The notes under the pieces: generated by a model
Databases searched by the model: none
Told to the model about the DNA's origin: nothing
Seen by the model: only the letters and a program-made list of their open reading frames with translations
Translations under genes and position numbers: made by a program
From: NORP240 sp942492445
Lineage (GTDB): Bacteria; Pseudomonadota; Gammaproteobacteria; Pseudomonadales; Pseudohongiellaceae
NCBI GenBank assembly: GCA_942492445.1
Contig: CALOEW010000042.1
Location: 1-64,000 of the forward strand
Length of the DNA stretch: 64,000 nt
Reading direction: 5' to 3'
Part shown: positions 17,825-28,551 of the stretch, in pieces
Position numbering within the stretch: position 1 is the first letter of the stretch
How the letters are laid out: each line of letters opens with the position of its first letter

Positions 17825-19999
17825 CTAGGAAATCTTTAATGGCAGCCTGGTATAGGTCTTGCCGGTGATTGCCGCCAGGGCATTTGCCACAGCCGGCGCA
17901 ATGGGCGGCGTACCCGGCTCTCCGACCCCGGTGGGAGGCAGATCCGAGTCGATGAAATAGACTTCCACCGCGGGCATGTCGCCCATTCGCAATACTTGGT
18001 AATCATGGAAATTACTCTGATCCACCAGCCCGTCGGTCAGTGTCAGTTCATCGCCGATAGCTGCTGAAAGCCCCAGCGCCACCGCCCCTTCCACCTGGGC
18101 CCTGACGATATCGGGGTTGACTACGGTGCCACAGTCGATCACCGCCACGACCCGCTCGACCTTGAAGCGGTCGCCGGAAACCGACACATCGACGATTTCC
18201 GCCACGCTCGAGCCGAATGACGAATGCACAGCGACACCGCGCCCCACATTGGCAGGCAGGGTATCCCTGCCCCAGCCCGCCTTCTCCGCTGCCATCCTCA
18301 GCACCGCAGTTTCCTTGGGATTCTGTTGCAGCAGGGAGAGCCGGTACTCGACCGGGTCTACCCCGGCTTTACGGGCCAGCAAGTCGATAAACACCTCTTT
18401 GCTGAAGGCGGTGTGGGTATTGCCGACGGAACGCCACCACTGCACGGGGACCCCCACACGGGGTGAGTGCAGCTCCACCAGCCGGTTGGGCACGTGGTAG
18501 GCCAGTTCGACGAGGCCTTCTACGGAGGAAACGTCGACCCCTTCCACTATGGACATTTCTGCCAGTGGTGTACCTTCCATGATGGACTGCCCGACCAGCC
18601 TGGCTTTGAACGCTGCCGGCCTGCCGTCCGGGCCCAGCGACGCCGTCAATCTGTGCACGAATGCAGGGCGGTAGAAACCACCCCGGATGTCGTCTTCGCG
18701 GGACCAGACCAGCTTGACGGGAACACCCTGGTGTCGCCTGGCGATATTGACGGTTTCCACGATGTAATCTGAGAACGGGTTTGCCCGCCGGCCAAACCCG
18801 CCACCGGCAAACAGTGTATTGATCACCACGTCCTGGGGGCGCCCCCCTATCATTTCGGCGACTACCATCTGATCGACGGTTTGAAACTGGCACCCATACC
18901 AGAGTTCGGCACTGCTGCCGTTTACCTGGGCAACACAGTTCATCGGCTCCATGGGAGCATGTGACAGGTAGGGAAACTCAAAACTGGCTTCCAGAGTTTC
19001 TGCGGCACCACTGAGTGTCGCTTCGGCATCGCCTTCCTGCTCTGCCACAACCCCCGGAGTCTCCAACAGTGTCTGGTACTGCGCCAGAAGCTCCCGGCTG
19101 CCGCGCATTTCGGCGGCGCTGTCGTCCCATTCGACGGTGAGGGCCTCGCGCCCCTTGCTGGCCGTCCAGTAGTCCCTTGCCACCACCGCCACGCCGGAAT
19201 TGATCTCAAACACCGCTTCCACGCCTTTCACTGCAAGTGCCGCAGAGGCATCAAAACTGCGAACTTTTCCACCGAACCGGGGAGAATGGGCCACCACCGC
19301 CGTCAGCATGCCTGGCAGCTGAACGTCCTGGGTGTACAGCGCTGTTCCGCTGTTCTTGCCAGTGTCCTTACGGGGCAGATCCGGATTGCCGATCAAGGTA
19401 AAGTCGGCCGTACTTTTCAATACCAGCGACTCAATAGACGGGGCGGGCAGGCTGGCCGCCTCGGCCGCCAGTTCACCAAAGGTGGCACTGTGGGGTCCGT
19501 GCCTGACCACACCCGAGGCAACACGGATAGCCTCAACCGGTGCGTTCCAGCGCTTCGCGGCTGCCGCAACCAGCATGGCCCTGGCCGCGGCGCCAGCCTG
19601 TCGCATCTGCATGTAGCTGTTCGCCATGCCGGTACTGCCACCGGTCGCCTGCAGGCCCATACCCAGGTTGGCGTATTTCTCCGTGTCCGCCGGTGCGTGT
19701 TCGCACACCACCTGCGACCAGTCGGCATCCAGCTCTTCCGCTGCGCAGGTGGCCAGCCCGGTGTAGATGCCCTGCCCCATTTCCAGGTGCTTGATAAGTA
19801 CTTTAACGCGGTTGTCGGGAGAGACGCTGACAAATGCGTTGTAGGCCAGGTCTGTCGACCCGGCCTGCTGGGCCAGTGCCTTGCGGGAATCGAGTCGCAG
19901 GCCGATTACCAGCCCGGCGCCCCCCAGGCCTGTCAGTTTCAGAAACTGCCTTCGCCCCGATGATACCTGTGCTGCCTGTTGATTCAGCTTACGCATCAT
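17825..19999 (-). CDS. Molybdenum hydroxylase large subunit (isoquinoline 1-oxidoreductase beta / xanthine dehydrogenase family), Tat-exported
   Basis: A 724-aa Mo-cofactor subunit that hydroxylates an aldehyde or N-heterocycle with water; substrate unknown. The frame is open 61 codons further, but the start is set at the tandem ATGATG at 19999, four bases overlapping the small-subunit stop and following GGAGG. A twin-arginine signal (SSGRRQFLKLTG) indicates export folded with cofactor. Visible family parts are LEMGQGIYTGLATCAAEELDADW, GGGFGRRANPFSDY and the C-terminal VGEPGTPP containing the expected active-site Glu. Length and single-chain Mo domain fit the isoquinoline 1-oxidoreductase-beta type rather than classic xanthine dehydrogenase. 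There is no membrane cytochrome subunit next to it. Confidence 0.9.
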   Translation of the reverse strand: MMRKLNQQAAQVSSGRRQFLKLTGLGGAGLVIGLRLDSRKALAQQAGSTDLAYNAFVSVSPDNRVKVLIKHLEMGQGIYTGLATCAAEELDADWSQVVCEHAPADTEKYANLGMGLQATGGSTGMANSYMQMRQAGAAARAMLVAAAAKRWNAPVEAIRVASGVVRHGPHSATFGELAAEAASLPAPSIESLVLKSTADFTLIGNPDLPRKDTGKNSGTALYTQDVQLPGMLTAVVAHSPRFGGKVRSFDASAALAVKGVEAVFEINSGVAVVARDYWTASKGREALTVEWDDSAAEMRGSRELLAQYQTLLETPGVVAEQEGDAEATLSGAAETLEASFEFPYLSHAPMEPMNCVAQVNGSSAELWYGCQFQTVDQMVVAEMIGGRPQDVVINTLFAGGGFGRRANPFSDYIVETVNIARRHQGVPVKLVWSREDDIRGGFYRPAFVHRLTASLGPDGRPAAFKARLVGQSIMEGTPLAEMSIVEGVDVSSVEGLVELAYHVPNRLVELHSPRVGVPVQWWRSVGNTHTAFSKEVFIDLLARKAGVDPVEYRLSLLQQNPKETAVLRMAAEKAGWGRDTLPANVGRGVAVHSSFGSSVAEIVDVSVSGDRFKVERVVAVIDCGTVVNPDIVRAQVEGAVALGLSAAIGDELTLTDGLVDQSNFHDYQVLRMGDMPAVEVYFIDSDLPPTGVGEPGTPPIAPAVANALAAITGKTYTRLPLKIS

Positions 20000-20469
20000 G
20001 CAACCTCCCCGGCATTGATTGCCGCGGCTGCCCGCCGGATGCCGGACTTGATTCGAGAGTAGGTGCCGCAACGACAGATATTGCCCGACATGGCTGCCTC
20101 GATCTGTGCATCGCTGGGATTGCTGTTCTGCTGCAGCAGCGCCGACGCCGACATGACCTGCCCCGACTGGCAGTAGCCGCACTGGGGTGCCTGAACCGCT
20201 GCCCAGGCCTGCTGGACAGCACGGCCGGTATCACTCTGAAGGCCCTCGATGGTAGTTATCTCCTTTCCCGCGGCCGCCGAAACCGGCAGCACACAGCTGC
20301 GCGAAGCCTCACCGTCCACGTGAACGGTGCAGGCACCACACTGGGCCATTCCGCAGCCAAATTTGGTTCCGGTCAGTCCCAGATGATCACGGACAACCCA
20401 CAATAAGGGCGTGTCGCCATCGACATCCACCTCGTAGGCCTGACCGTTAATGCGTAATGAATAAGACAT
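19996..20469 (-). CDS. Molybdenum hydroxylase [2Fe-2S] small subunit
   Basis: A 157-aa iron-sulfur subunit passing electrons from the Mo subunit. The plant-type [2Fe-2S] site is CGMAQCGACTVHVDG with a fourth cysteine in RSCVLP; the second cluster has CGYCQSGQ and CRCG. It lacks its own Tat signal, so it is probably exported as a passenger of the large subunit. Its stop overlaps the large-subunit start (ATGA), indicating translational coupling. Confidence 0.93.
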   Translation of the reverse strand: MSYSLRINGQAYEVDVDGDTPLLWVVRDHLGLTGTKFGCGMAQCGACTVHVDGEASRSCVLPVSAAAGKEITTIEGLQSDTGRAVQQAWAAVQAPQCGYCQSGQVMSASALLQQNSNPSDAQIEAAMSGNICRCGTYSRIKSGIRRAAAAINAGEVA

Positions 20470-20770
20470 AGTAACTCCTGCGTGACTCGGAAAGTGAATA
20501 CATCAACCCGTGACGACACACTTCGCCGTTTGAGCTGGCCAATATAACAAAATTGTCAAATCGATTCACAGAAACAGCACGTCTAAACCTGAATCAGCGA
20601 CCGGCTGCCGAACTGCAGGACAGGCCCCGCGCCCGGAGGGACCTTCTGACCAGCCCGCTGGTTTCGTTGCACTGCCGGAACAGGACGACGCATGCCGGCG
20701 GCAATGCGCCTCGCCAGTTGACCTGTCTGAGGGCCAGAGCGTTGTGGGACTTAATCAGAGGTTCCTTAGC
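20470..20770. other. Intergenic region with a partial repeat copy
   Basis: No gene. The left part should hold the promoter of the molybdenum hydroxylase operon. The right part, 20662-20768, is a truncated copy of the TAGGGAACCTC-ended repeat, described separately, abutting the speA stop. Confidence 0.5.
20662..20768 (+). repeat. Palindromic repeat family B, right-half copy
   Basis: The end CAGAGCGTTGTGGGACTTAA...GGTTCCTTA is the same as the right end of the full copy at 37508-37668. The inner part (TTCGTTGCA-TGCC, GCCGGCGGCAATGCGCCTC) matches the copy at 22845-22939 and the fragment near 48085. The left end is missing. The repeat ends two bases from the speA stop codon. Confidence 0.65.
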
Positions 20771-22738
<1,968 letters not shown>

Positions 22739-22844
22739 GTGTTGGTCCCATTGTTGGTAAATCTCTCTTGTGAACTGGCAGAACGATTCTGGAGAATCCC
22801 GATTGTAATTATTGATCAGAGGTTACTTCAATGACGGCATATTC

Positions 22845-22939
22845 TAGGGAACCCTGGATTAATTACCACAACTCTCTGCGGGAGTCTGTCTTCGTTGCAT
22901 TGCCTTTAGAGACCGCCGCATGGCGGCGCCAATGCCCTT
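22845..22939 (+). repeat. Palindromic repeat family B, left-half copy inside a gene end
   Basis: It begins TAGGGAACCCTGGATTAA and continues CTCTGCGGGAGTCTGTC, matching the full copy at 37508-37668, then TTCGTTGCATTGCC, matching the copy at 20662. It encodes the last ~27 codons of the minus-strand YjdF-like protein. Confidence 0.65.
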
Positions 22940-23644
22940 AACCTGCAGAATTCTGCAATTCCGGGTTCCCGGAATCATTTGCCGAACAGCCGGGGATTGT
23001 TGTTTATAAATTTGTCTATCCAGTGCTCCAGGAATGGAATTCCCCTTGTTCCTTTTCAGGAATCCCCAGCCGAGTATCGAAATCGTGGCCGCTCCCAGTC
23101 CGTCGACGATCAGGTCCCACATGGTATCCACCAGCCCGCTCTTCTGCATGTCCAGATCGAATACCTGGTCCATCCCGAATTCAAAAATTTCCCAGAGTGA
23201 CCCCATTCCCATGGCGAACATGAACGCGAACAGCGAAACAAACTTCGGTTGCAGCTGCAGGTCTATGTCTTCCTTTTCATTCAGCACGTAGACAAGAAGA
23301 AACCCCAGCAATCCGAGCAGGAATCCAGACCCGGTATGGAGGATAACATCCCACCACCAGAAGCGCGTGTAATAGCCCCGTACTTCGCCCATGAACAATG
23401 CCATATACACGAAAACAACTGCGAGGGATTCGAATTCGTAGGGTATGACCACTCTGAAGTGGCTGCCCAGCAAGGTCGGCAGCAGGGTAATCAGCAGTAT
23501 AACCAACACCTCGAAACCTGCCTGGTAACGGCCCTGAAAAAGCAGCAGTAAAGCACCGACGAATAGGACTAGCTTAAGCACCAGTGAAATGCGGCGGTGT
23601 ATGGCAAGGTAAATTTTCGGTTTGGTTTTATTGTGCGGATGCAT
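22859..23644 (-). CDS. DUF2238 (YjdF-like) inner-membrane protein with repeat-derived C-terminus
   Basis: A 261-aa polytopic membrane protein; function unknown. About six transmembrane segments lie between residues 20 and 195, with the family stretch ESLAVVFVYMALFMGEVRGY and WWWDVILHTGSGFLLG. E. coli YjdF has about 209 residues, so the hydrophilic tail after about residue 200 is extra. The last ~27 residues (KGIGAAMRRSLKAMQRRQTP...) are read from the inserted repeat, and the preceding part from two small palindromes (22944-22975). The original C-terminus was therefore probably replaced. It is 20 bp downstream of mlaB and may be co-transcribed. Confidence 0.85.
   Translation of the reverse strand: MHPHNKTKPKIYLAIHRRISLVLKLVLFVGALLLLFQGRYQAGFEVLVILLITLLPTLLGSHFRVVIPYEFESLAVVFVYMALFMGEVRGYYTRFWWWDVILHTGSGFLLGLLGFLLVYVLNEKEDIDLQLQPKFVSLFAFMFAMGMGSLWEIFEFGMDQVFDLDMQKSGLVDTMWDLIVDGLGAATISILGWGFLKRNKGNSIPGALDRQIYKQQSPAVRQMIPGTRNCRILQVKGIGAAMRRSLKAMQRRQTPAESCGN
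22944..22975. repeat. Two adjacent short palindromes
   Basis: TGCAGAATTCTGCA (22944-22957) is a perfect 14-bp palindrome, immediately followed by ATTCCGGG-TT-CCCGGAAT (22958-22975), perfect 8-bp arms. Both lie inside the extended C-terminal coding part of the YjdF-like gene and directly abut the repeat copy at 22845-22939. They could be the remains of the original transcription stop or part of the insertion. Confidence 0.6.
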
Positions 23645-23664
23645 GGATTCTCCAGCATCAGGAT

Positions 23665-23994
23665 TTACTGCCGGGATTCAGTTGAAATCCCCAGGATTTC
23701 CTCTATACCGTAGACTTGTGCCAGGCTTTGCAGGCGGGAATTCAGACCTGTGATCCGGGGGCTTTCTCCATTATGGGTCTCGCTTCCCACAATAATCAAA
23801 AGCAACGCCAGGGCGGTGGAGTCGGCATGTTCCAACCCTCCGCAATCTACCTGTTCCACGCGTTCGTGCAGCAGCCGGGAAACTTTCCGATAAACCTGGC
23901 GCACATTGGCAAAAGTAAGTCGGCCGACCAGGGACAACACCCTGATATCGTCGCGCAACAGAACTTCAGCGCTGGCCGTAACCGGATTATCCAT
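23665..23994 (-). CDS. mlaB: STAS-domain protein MlaB
   Basis: A 109-aa cytoplasmic STAS-domain protein, the small regulatory partner of the MlaFE ABC transporter that maintains outer-membrane lipid asymmetry. The central segment VDCGGLEHADSTALALLLII carries the conserved D-S-T loop that contacts MlaF. It is the last mla gene, 8 bp after mlaC. Confidence 0.87.
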   Translation of the reverse strand: MDNPVTASAEVLLRDDIRVLSLVGRLTFANVRQVYRKVSRLLHERVEQVDCGGLEHADSTALALLLIIVGSETHNGESPRITGLNSRLQSLAQVYGIEEILGISTESRQ

Positions 23995-24002
23995 GGCTCA
24001 AC

Positions 24003-24647
24003 CTATTGCCCACTGTTTTCCGTTCTCAGGGTCTGGATAAGCCTGGCAAATCCACCCCGCTCGATTTCGCTGGCGAAACTGGCGCGGTAATTGACGATCA
24101 GGCTGACCCCATCCACCATCACATCAATCACCTGCCAGCGCTGTTCACGATTCTCCATACGGATGTCAATAACAGTACCACGTCGCCCCCTGCTGCCCGC
24201 CACTTCAACCCGGACCAGTGCCCGCTGTTCGCGAATGTCCCGGGGTGTGATCCGGATATTGGGCAGCTCGGAGCGGAAATCGTATGAAACGTTCGCGTAG
24301 GTCCGGATCAGAAGGGTGCGAAATTCCTCAGTCAGGATGGCGCGCTGCTCCGCAGTGGCATCGCGCCAGCTCTGTGCAACCGCTAATTGTGTCATGCGTT
24401 CAAAATTGAAGTACGGGGCGATCCGTTCTTCCACCATGGCCTGTAACTGATCGCCGTCGTTTCGGTAGCGTTCCTCATTGTCCAGCACCTCTGCCAGGGC
24501 CTCCCGCACCGTGATTTCAACCATCTCCAGGGGGTCGGTAGTGGGAGGCTGCGCCATGACGGAAGAAAGCCCCGTACAGGCCATCATCAACAGAACGGAC
24601 AGGAAAAGCCGGTTGTACCAGACTCCCTCGCTTTTTGCGGCACTCAT
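24003..24647 (-). CDS. mlaC: Periplasmic phospholipid-binding protein MlaC
   Basis: A 214-aa periplasmic protein that shuttles phospholipid between the outer-membrane MlaA complex and inner-membrane MlaFEDB. A signal peptide (LFLSVLLMMACTGLSSVMAQ) leads into the MlaC fold (RIAPYFNFERMTQLAVAQSWRDAT, EFRTLLIRTYANVS, WQVIDVMVDGVSLIVNYRASFASEI). The start overlaps the mlaD stop by four bases, indicating coupling. Confidence 0.95.
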   Translation of the reverse strand: MSAAKSEGVWYNRLFLSVLLMMACTGLSSVMAQPPTTDPLEMVEITVREALAEVLDNEERYRNDGDQLQAMVEERIAPYFNFERMTQLAVAQSWRDATAEQRAILTEEFRTLLIRTYANVSYDFRSELPNIRITPRDIREQRALVRVEVAGSRGRRGTVIDIRMENREQRWQVIDVMVDGVSLIVNYRASFASEIERGGFARLIQTLRTENSGQ

Positions 24648-25108
24648 TGCTCACCCTCACTTGCGGCATTGAACATCAGGTTGCTGATCAGATTTTCCAG
24701 CACCATGGCGGAGGACGTGAGCCAGATGTCGTCCCCATCCGCCAGGGTTTCCGCGTCGATGCCGGACTGCAGGCTGACATACTGTTCTCCCAGAAGGCCG
24801 GAAGTGAGGATACTCGCCGAGGTATCGGTGCTGAAAGGAAATTGTTCTTCGATGGCCAGTTCCACCACGGCCTTAAAGGAGTTGATATCCAGATAGATAC
24901 TCGCAACTCTGCCGACGGTTACGCCAGCGCTTCTAACAGGCGCCCGCACTTTGAGGCCGCCGATGTTATCGAACTCAGCAGTGACCGAATAGGTGTCGTT
25001 GGAACGCAACGTGGTCTGATTGGCCACCCGCAGGGACAGGAAAACAATTGCGGCGACTCCGATCACAATAAAGAGCCCGACCCACAGATCAAGTAGTGAA
25101 TATTTCAT
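24644..25108 (-). CDS. mlaD: MCE-domain lipid transport protein MlaD
   Basis: A 154-aa inner-membrane-anchored MCE protein forming the hexameric periplasmic ring of the Mla transporter. One N-terminal transmembrane segment (LWVGLFIVIGVAAIVFLSL) is followed by the MCE domain (YSVTAEFDNIGGLKVRAPVRSAGVTVGRV) and GLLGEQYVSLQSG. Length matches gammaproteobacterial MlaD. It sits one base after mlaE. Confidence 0.95.
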   Translation of the reverse strand: MKYSLLDLWVGLFIVIGVAAIVFLSLRVANQTTLRSNDTYSVTAEFDNIGGLKVRAPVRSAGVTVGRVASIYLDINSFKAVVELAIEEQFPFSTDTSASILTSGLLGEQYVSLQSGIDAETLADGDDIWLTSSAMVLENLISNLMFNAASEGEQ

Positions 25109-25109
25109 G

Positions 25110-25934
25110 TCAGATACCTCGAAACATGAATGCGGTTAACACGAAGTCCAGCCCGAGAACCAGCAGCGCGGAGATTACCACAGTCCGGGTGGTGGCCCGG
25201 GATACGCCCTCGGCAGTGGCAGTGGCATGGAAGCCCTGGAACACTGCTACCAGAGAAACGGCGATGGCGAAAATGACGCTCTTGATGAAACCGTTCATGA
25301 TGTCCAGGCGGAAATCCACCGAATCCTGCATCTCCGACCAGAACGTCCCGCCATCCACAGCCAGCAGGTTCACAGCTACGAGATAGCCACCCAGAATGCC
25401 TGTGACATTGAAAACGGACGTGAGCAAAGGCAGCGAAATGACACCGGCCCAGAAGCGTGGCGTGACCACCCTGGCGATAGGTTGAATAGCCATCATCTCC
25501 ATGGCACTGATCTGTTCCGTGGCACGCATCAGACCGATCTCCGCCGTCACCGCCGACCCGGCCCTGCTGGCAAACAGTATGGCCGCCAGGACCGGGCCGA
25601 GTTCCCTGACCAGAGACAGCGCCACCACCATGCCCACAACCTCACCGGAGCCGAACCGATCCAGCGTGTCATACATCTGCAATCCCAGCACCATGCCGAC
25701 AAACAGGCCCGACACAACGATAATTGCCAACGACAGCACGCCGACGAAATAGATTTCCTTGACCACCAGGCGGGGACGTCTCAGGCACAATCCTGAGAAG
25801 TAGACAGTTTCCATCAGAAACCGGCCCGCCAGTCCGATCCGGGAAAAAAAATCATTAGCCCGACCGCCGACGCCCGACAGAGGCTGGAGCAGCATCCGGG
25901 AGACCGTTCCGGCTTTATTGACCTGTGAGTCCAT
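25110..25934 (-). CDS. mlaE: ABC transporter permease MlaE
   Basis: A 274-aa permease of the Mla lipid transporter, in the inner membrane. I use the ATG at 25934 (MDSQVNKAGTVSRM). A GTG ten codons earlier would overlap the mlaF end by 11 bp but has no ribosome site. Visible family parts: EIYFVGVLSLAIIVVSGLFVGMVLG, the cytoplasmic coupling stretch ELGPVLAAILFASRAGSAVTAEIGLM, and FIKSVIFAIAVSLVAVFQG. Five to six membrane segments are present. Confidence 0.94.
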   Translation of the reverse strand: MDSQVNKAGTVSRMLLQPLSGVGGRANDFFSRIGLAGRFLMETVYFSGLCLRRPRLVVKEIYFVGVLSLAIIVVSGLFVGMVLGLQMYDTLDRFGSGEVVGMVVALSLVRELGPVLAAILFASRAGSAVTAEIGLMRATEQISAMEMMAIQPIARVVTPRFWAGVISLPLLTSVFNVTGILGGYLVAVNLLAVDGGTFWSEMQDSVDFRLDIMNGFIKSVIFAIAVSLVAVFQGFHATATAEGVSRATTRTVVISALLVLGLDFVLTAFMFRGI

Positions 25935-25953
25935 AATCGATATCCGTAGTTGG

Positions 25954-26766
25954 CTACTCTGCACGATCAGGGAAAATCATGCTGGCGTAATCATCGGCGG
26001 GATAGTGAAATGCCACCGGGCCATCATCTTCGCCCTTGATAAACTGCTGCACGAAGGGATCACGGGAAGAACGGATTTCGTCTACTCCGCCCTGGGCGAC
26101 CACCGTTCCGTCACTTATCAGGTACACGTAATCCACGATATCCAGCGAAGTGGCCACGTCATGAGTAACAATGATCGATGTGGTGCCAAGCGCATCGTTC
26201 AGGGTGCGAATCAGTTTACTTACCACACCCAGAGAAATTGGATCGAGGCCCGCGAAGGGTTCGTCATAGAGGATCAGCATGGGATCGAGCGCAATCGCAC
26301 GGGCCAGAGCCACCCGCCTGGCCATGCCTCCGGACAGTTCGGCTGGCATCAGGTCGCAGGCACCCCGCAACCCGACTGCGTGTAGCTTCATCAACACCAG
26401 GTCCCTAATCATCTGCTCCGGTAGATCGGTGTGTTCGCGAATCTGGAAGGCTACATTCTCAAACACGGAAAGGTCGGTGAACAAGGCGCCGAACTGAAAC
26501 AGCATGCCCATCTTGCGGCGCAGTCGAAAAAGCGCATCGCGGTCCAGTTCGGGGACGGCAAGCCCGTCCACAACGACCTCACCCTGGCCGGGTTTCAGTT
26601 GTCCACCAATCAACCTGAGCAGGGTGGTTTTACCGCAACCACTCGGCCCCAGAATTGCAACCACCTGTCCTCGGCTGACGGAAAGATCGATATTACGCAG
26701 TACCAGACCGGCCTCGTAACCAAAACTGACTCCACTTATCTCCACCAGCTGTTGCTGCGATTTCAT
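25954..26766 (-). CDS. mlaF: ABC transporter ATP-binding protein MlaF
   Basis: A 270-aa ATPase that drives Mla phospholipid transport. Walker A is GPSGCGKTT, the signature is LSGGMARR and Walker B is LILYDEP, followed by the MlaF-typical FAGLDPISLGVV and the switch histidine in IIVTHD. It is the first gene of mlaFEDCB. The operon has the usual gammaproteobacterial order but lacks the kdsD/kdsC genes immediately downstream. Confidence 0.96.
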   Translation of the reverse strand: MKSQQQLVEISGVSFGYEAGLVLRNIDLSVSRGQVVAILGPSGCGKTTLLRLIGGQLKPGQGEVVVDGLAVPELDRDALFRLRRKMGMLFQFGALFTDLSVFENVAFQIREHTDLPEQMIRDLVLMKLHAVGLRGACDLMPAELSGGMARRVALARAIALDPMLILYDEPFAGLDPISLGVVSKLIRTLNDALGTTSIIVTHDVATSLDIVDYVYLISDGTVVAQGGVDEIRSSRDPFVQQFIKGEDDGPVAFHYPADDYASMIFPDRAE

Positions 26767-27103
26767 ATCGGGTGCCGTCGGCAGTCACAATTGAAGCCCA
26801 AACAATTACTCTATCACTTTTCCCCGGGGTTATTACAGCCCTCGCGGCACCTATCCGGGGATTGTCTGATCCAGGGAACCTCTGATCCAGTGGGCGCTCT
26901 GGATTGCCGCTGAAAAGACCCCTCGATGGTGGTGAATACCGGACCCGAACCCGGAGGCCGGGAGACAGGAGCCAGACGGGCTGCGCCGGGTTAACCTGGC
27001 AAAAAGAGCCCATTGGCTCGCCGCAATTCACCCCGTAAATGCGTTACACTTCACGCCTCAGAAAACTTGACCGGCTGCTGAGAACCCACGATAGGTAAAG
27101 CCA
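26767..27103. other. Divergent promoter region mlaF / CoA-transferase
   Basis: No gene. It contains promoters for both directions, not resolved here, and a degenerate solo end of repeat family B at 26874-26902 (GGGAACCTCTGAT...GCGCTCTGG). AGGTAAAGCC precedes the CoA-transferase ATG. Confidence 0.5.
26874..26902 (+). repeat. Palindromic repeat family B, degenerate solo end
   Basis: GGGAACCTCTGAT matches the family B end exactly, then diverges (CCAGTGGGC) before GCTCTGG matches again. There is no partner end nearby. Confidence 0.45.
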
Positions 27104-28449
27104 ATGACAACAAGGATTCTATCGGTGGCCGACGCCGTGGCGCTAGTCAGAAGCGGCCAGACTGTTGTGATCGGGGGCTTCGGCGTGACCGGTTATCCCA
27201 CCCGCTTGCTGAATGCCCTGGCCGAAACCGAGGTAGACAACCTGACCTGTATCAGCAACAACGTGGGTGAGCCCGGAATCGGCGGTGGCATGCTGCTGCG
27301 CCGCGGCAAGATCCGAAAAGCCATTGGTTCATTCTTCACCAGCAACCGGGAAGCAGTGGAAGCCCACCTCGCCGGCAACCTGGAAGTGCAACTCATCCCT
27401 CAGGGTGATCTGGCTGAAGCCCTGCGCGCCGGCGGTGCCGGTATAGGCGGGTTTACACCCCCACAGGCGCGGGGACGGAACTGGCGGCCGGTCGCGAAAT
27501 ACGCGTCATCGACGGTACCCCCATGGTCTTCGTCAGGGCCCTGCGCGGTGACGTTTCCGTGATCCGTGCCTGGAAGGCGGATCGCGCCGGCAATCTGCAA
27601 TACCGGTTGACCGAAAACAATTTCAACCAGGCTGCTGCCACCGCTTCCGACCTGGTGATCGCCGAAGTGGAACAGATTGTCGAAGTGGGAGACCTGGACC
27701 CGAATTGCGTACATACACCCGGTTGCCTGGTGGACGTGCTGGTGGAGTCCAGGCTGGAGGCATCCCTGCTCGGCTCTTCGGCGGATGTAGCCGGCAGCCG
27801 CAAAAAGGTGGATGCCCAGCGCATCGCCATTGCCAGGGCGGCACTGCACGAATTGCAGCCCGGAGAGGTAGTCAATCTCGGCGTGGGAATTCCAACCCTG
27901 GTGGCCGATTTCATCACGCCGCAGCACCGTATCACCCTGCACTCGGAAAACGGCATGCTGGGGGTCGGCCCGGAACCCGAGTCCGGTGGCGCCATGGACT
28001 ACCCCGTCAACGCCAGCAAGGTACCGGTAACGGCCATGCCGGGCGCAAGCTATTTCGACAGCGCCACCTCGTTTGCACTGATCCGGGGCGGCCACATCGA
28101 CACTGCCATCATCGGTGCATTGCAGGTCGATGAAAAAGGCAACCTCGCCAATTGGGCCATCCCCGGCAAGCCCCTGCTGGGGGTCGGCGGCGCCATGGAC
28201 CTCGCCACCGGGGCCAGGCGTCTGATCATCACCATGACCCACAACGACAGGGAGGGCCGCAGTAAGCTGATTCCTGACTGTACCCTGCCACTTACCGCCG
28301 CAGGAGTCGTCGATGTCGTGATCACCGAACTGGGAGTCTTCCGGTTCCGCCAAGGCCGCCTGACCCTGACGCGACTGCTTGCGGGGCACAGCCTCGAGGA
28401 GGTACGGCGGCGCACTGCCGCCAGTTTCGATGTCGAGCTGGAATCCTGA
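27104..28449 (+). pseudogene. Fused 3-oxoacid CoA-transferase (SCOT-like), single-base frameshift
   Basis: An alpha-beta fused CoA-transferase that would move CoA between succinyl-CoA (or acetyl-CoA) and a 3-oxoacid. The N-terminal A domain (27104 to about 27454) has VVIGGFGVTGYPTRLLNAL and CISNNVGEPGIGGGMLL. The B domain, to 28449, has GVGIPTLVADFI and the catalytic Glu motif SENGMLGVGP. The frame breaks after GAGIGGF (residue 117): the run TTT at 27452-27454 lacks one T that would restore TTT-TAC-ACC and give about 448 residues. All downstream sequence is intact, so this is either a very recent mutation or a sequence error. If real, the product is truncated at 152 residues and the B domain could only be made by internal initiation. 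Confidence 0.85.
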
Positions 28450-28513
28450 ACCGGACAATCCTGACTGCCGAAACGTCTCTACTGACCCGCTGCCAACAAG
28501 ACTTCGCAGGCCT

Positions 28514-28541
28514 TTGCCAATTTTGTAAGCTAGCTTATAAT
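28514..28541 (+). promoter_or_regulatory. Promoter and operator of the marR-emrAB operon
   Basis: -35 TTGCCA (28514-28519), 16-bp spacer, -10 TATAAT (28536-28541). A perfect 12-bp palindrome TAAGCTAGCTTA (28526-28537) fills the spacer and overlaps the -10, an ideal position for autorepression by the MarR protein just downstream. The -10 overlaps the first possible ATG (28540), which argues for the next ATG at 28552 as start. Confidence 0.65.
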
Positions 28542-28551
28542 GAGCAAGCCT

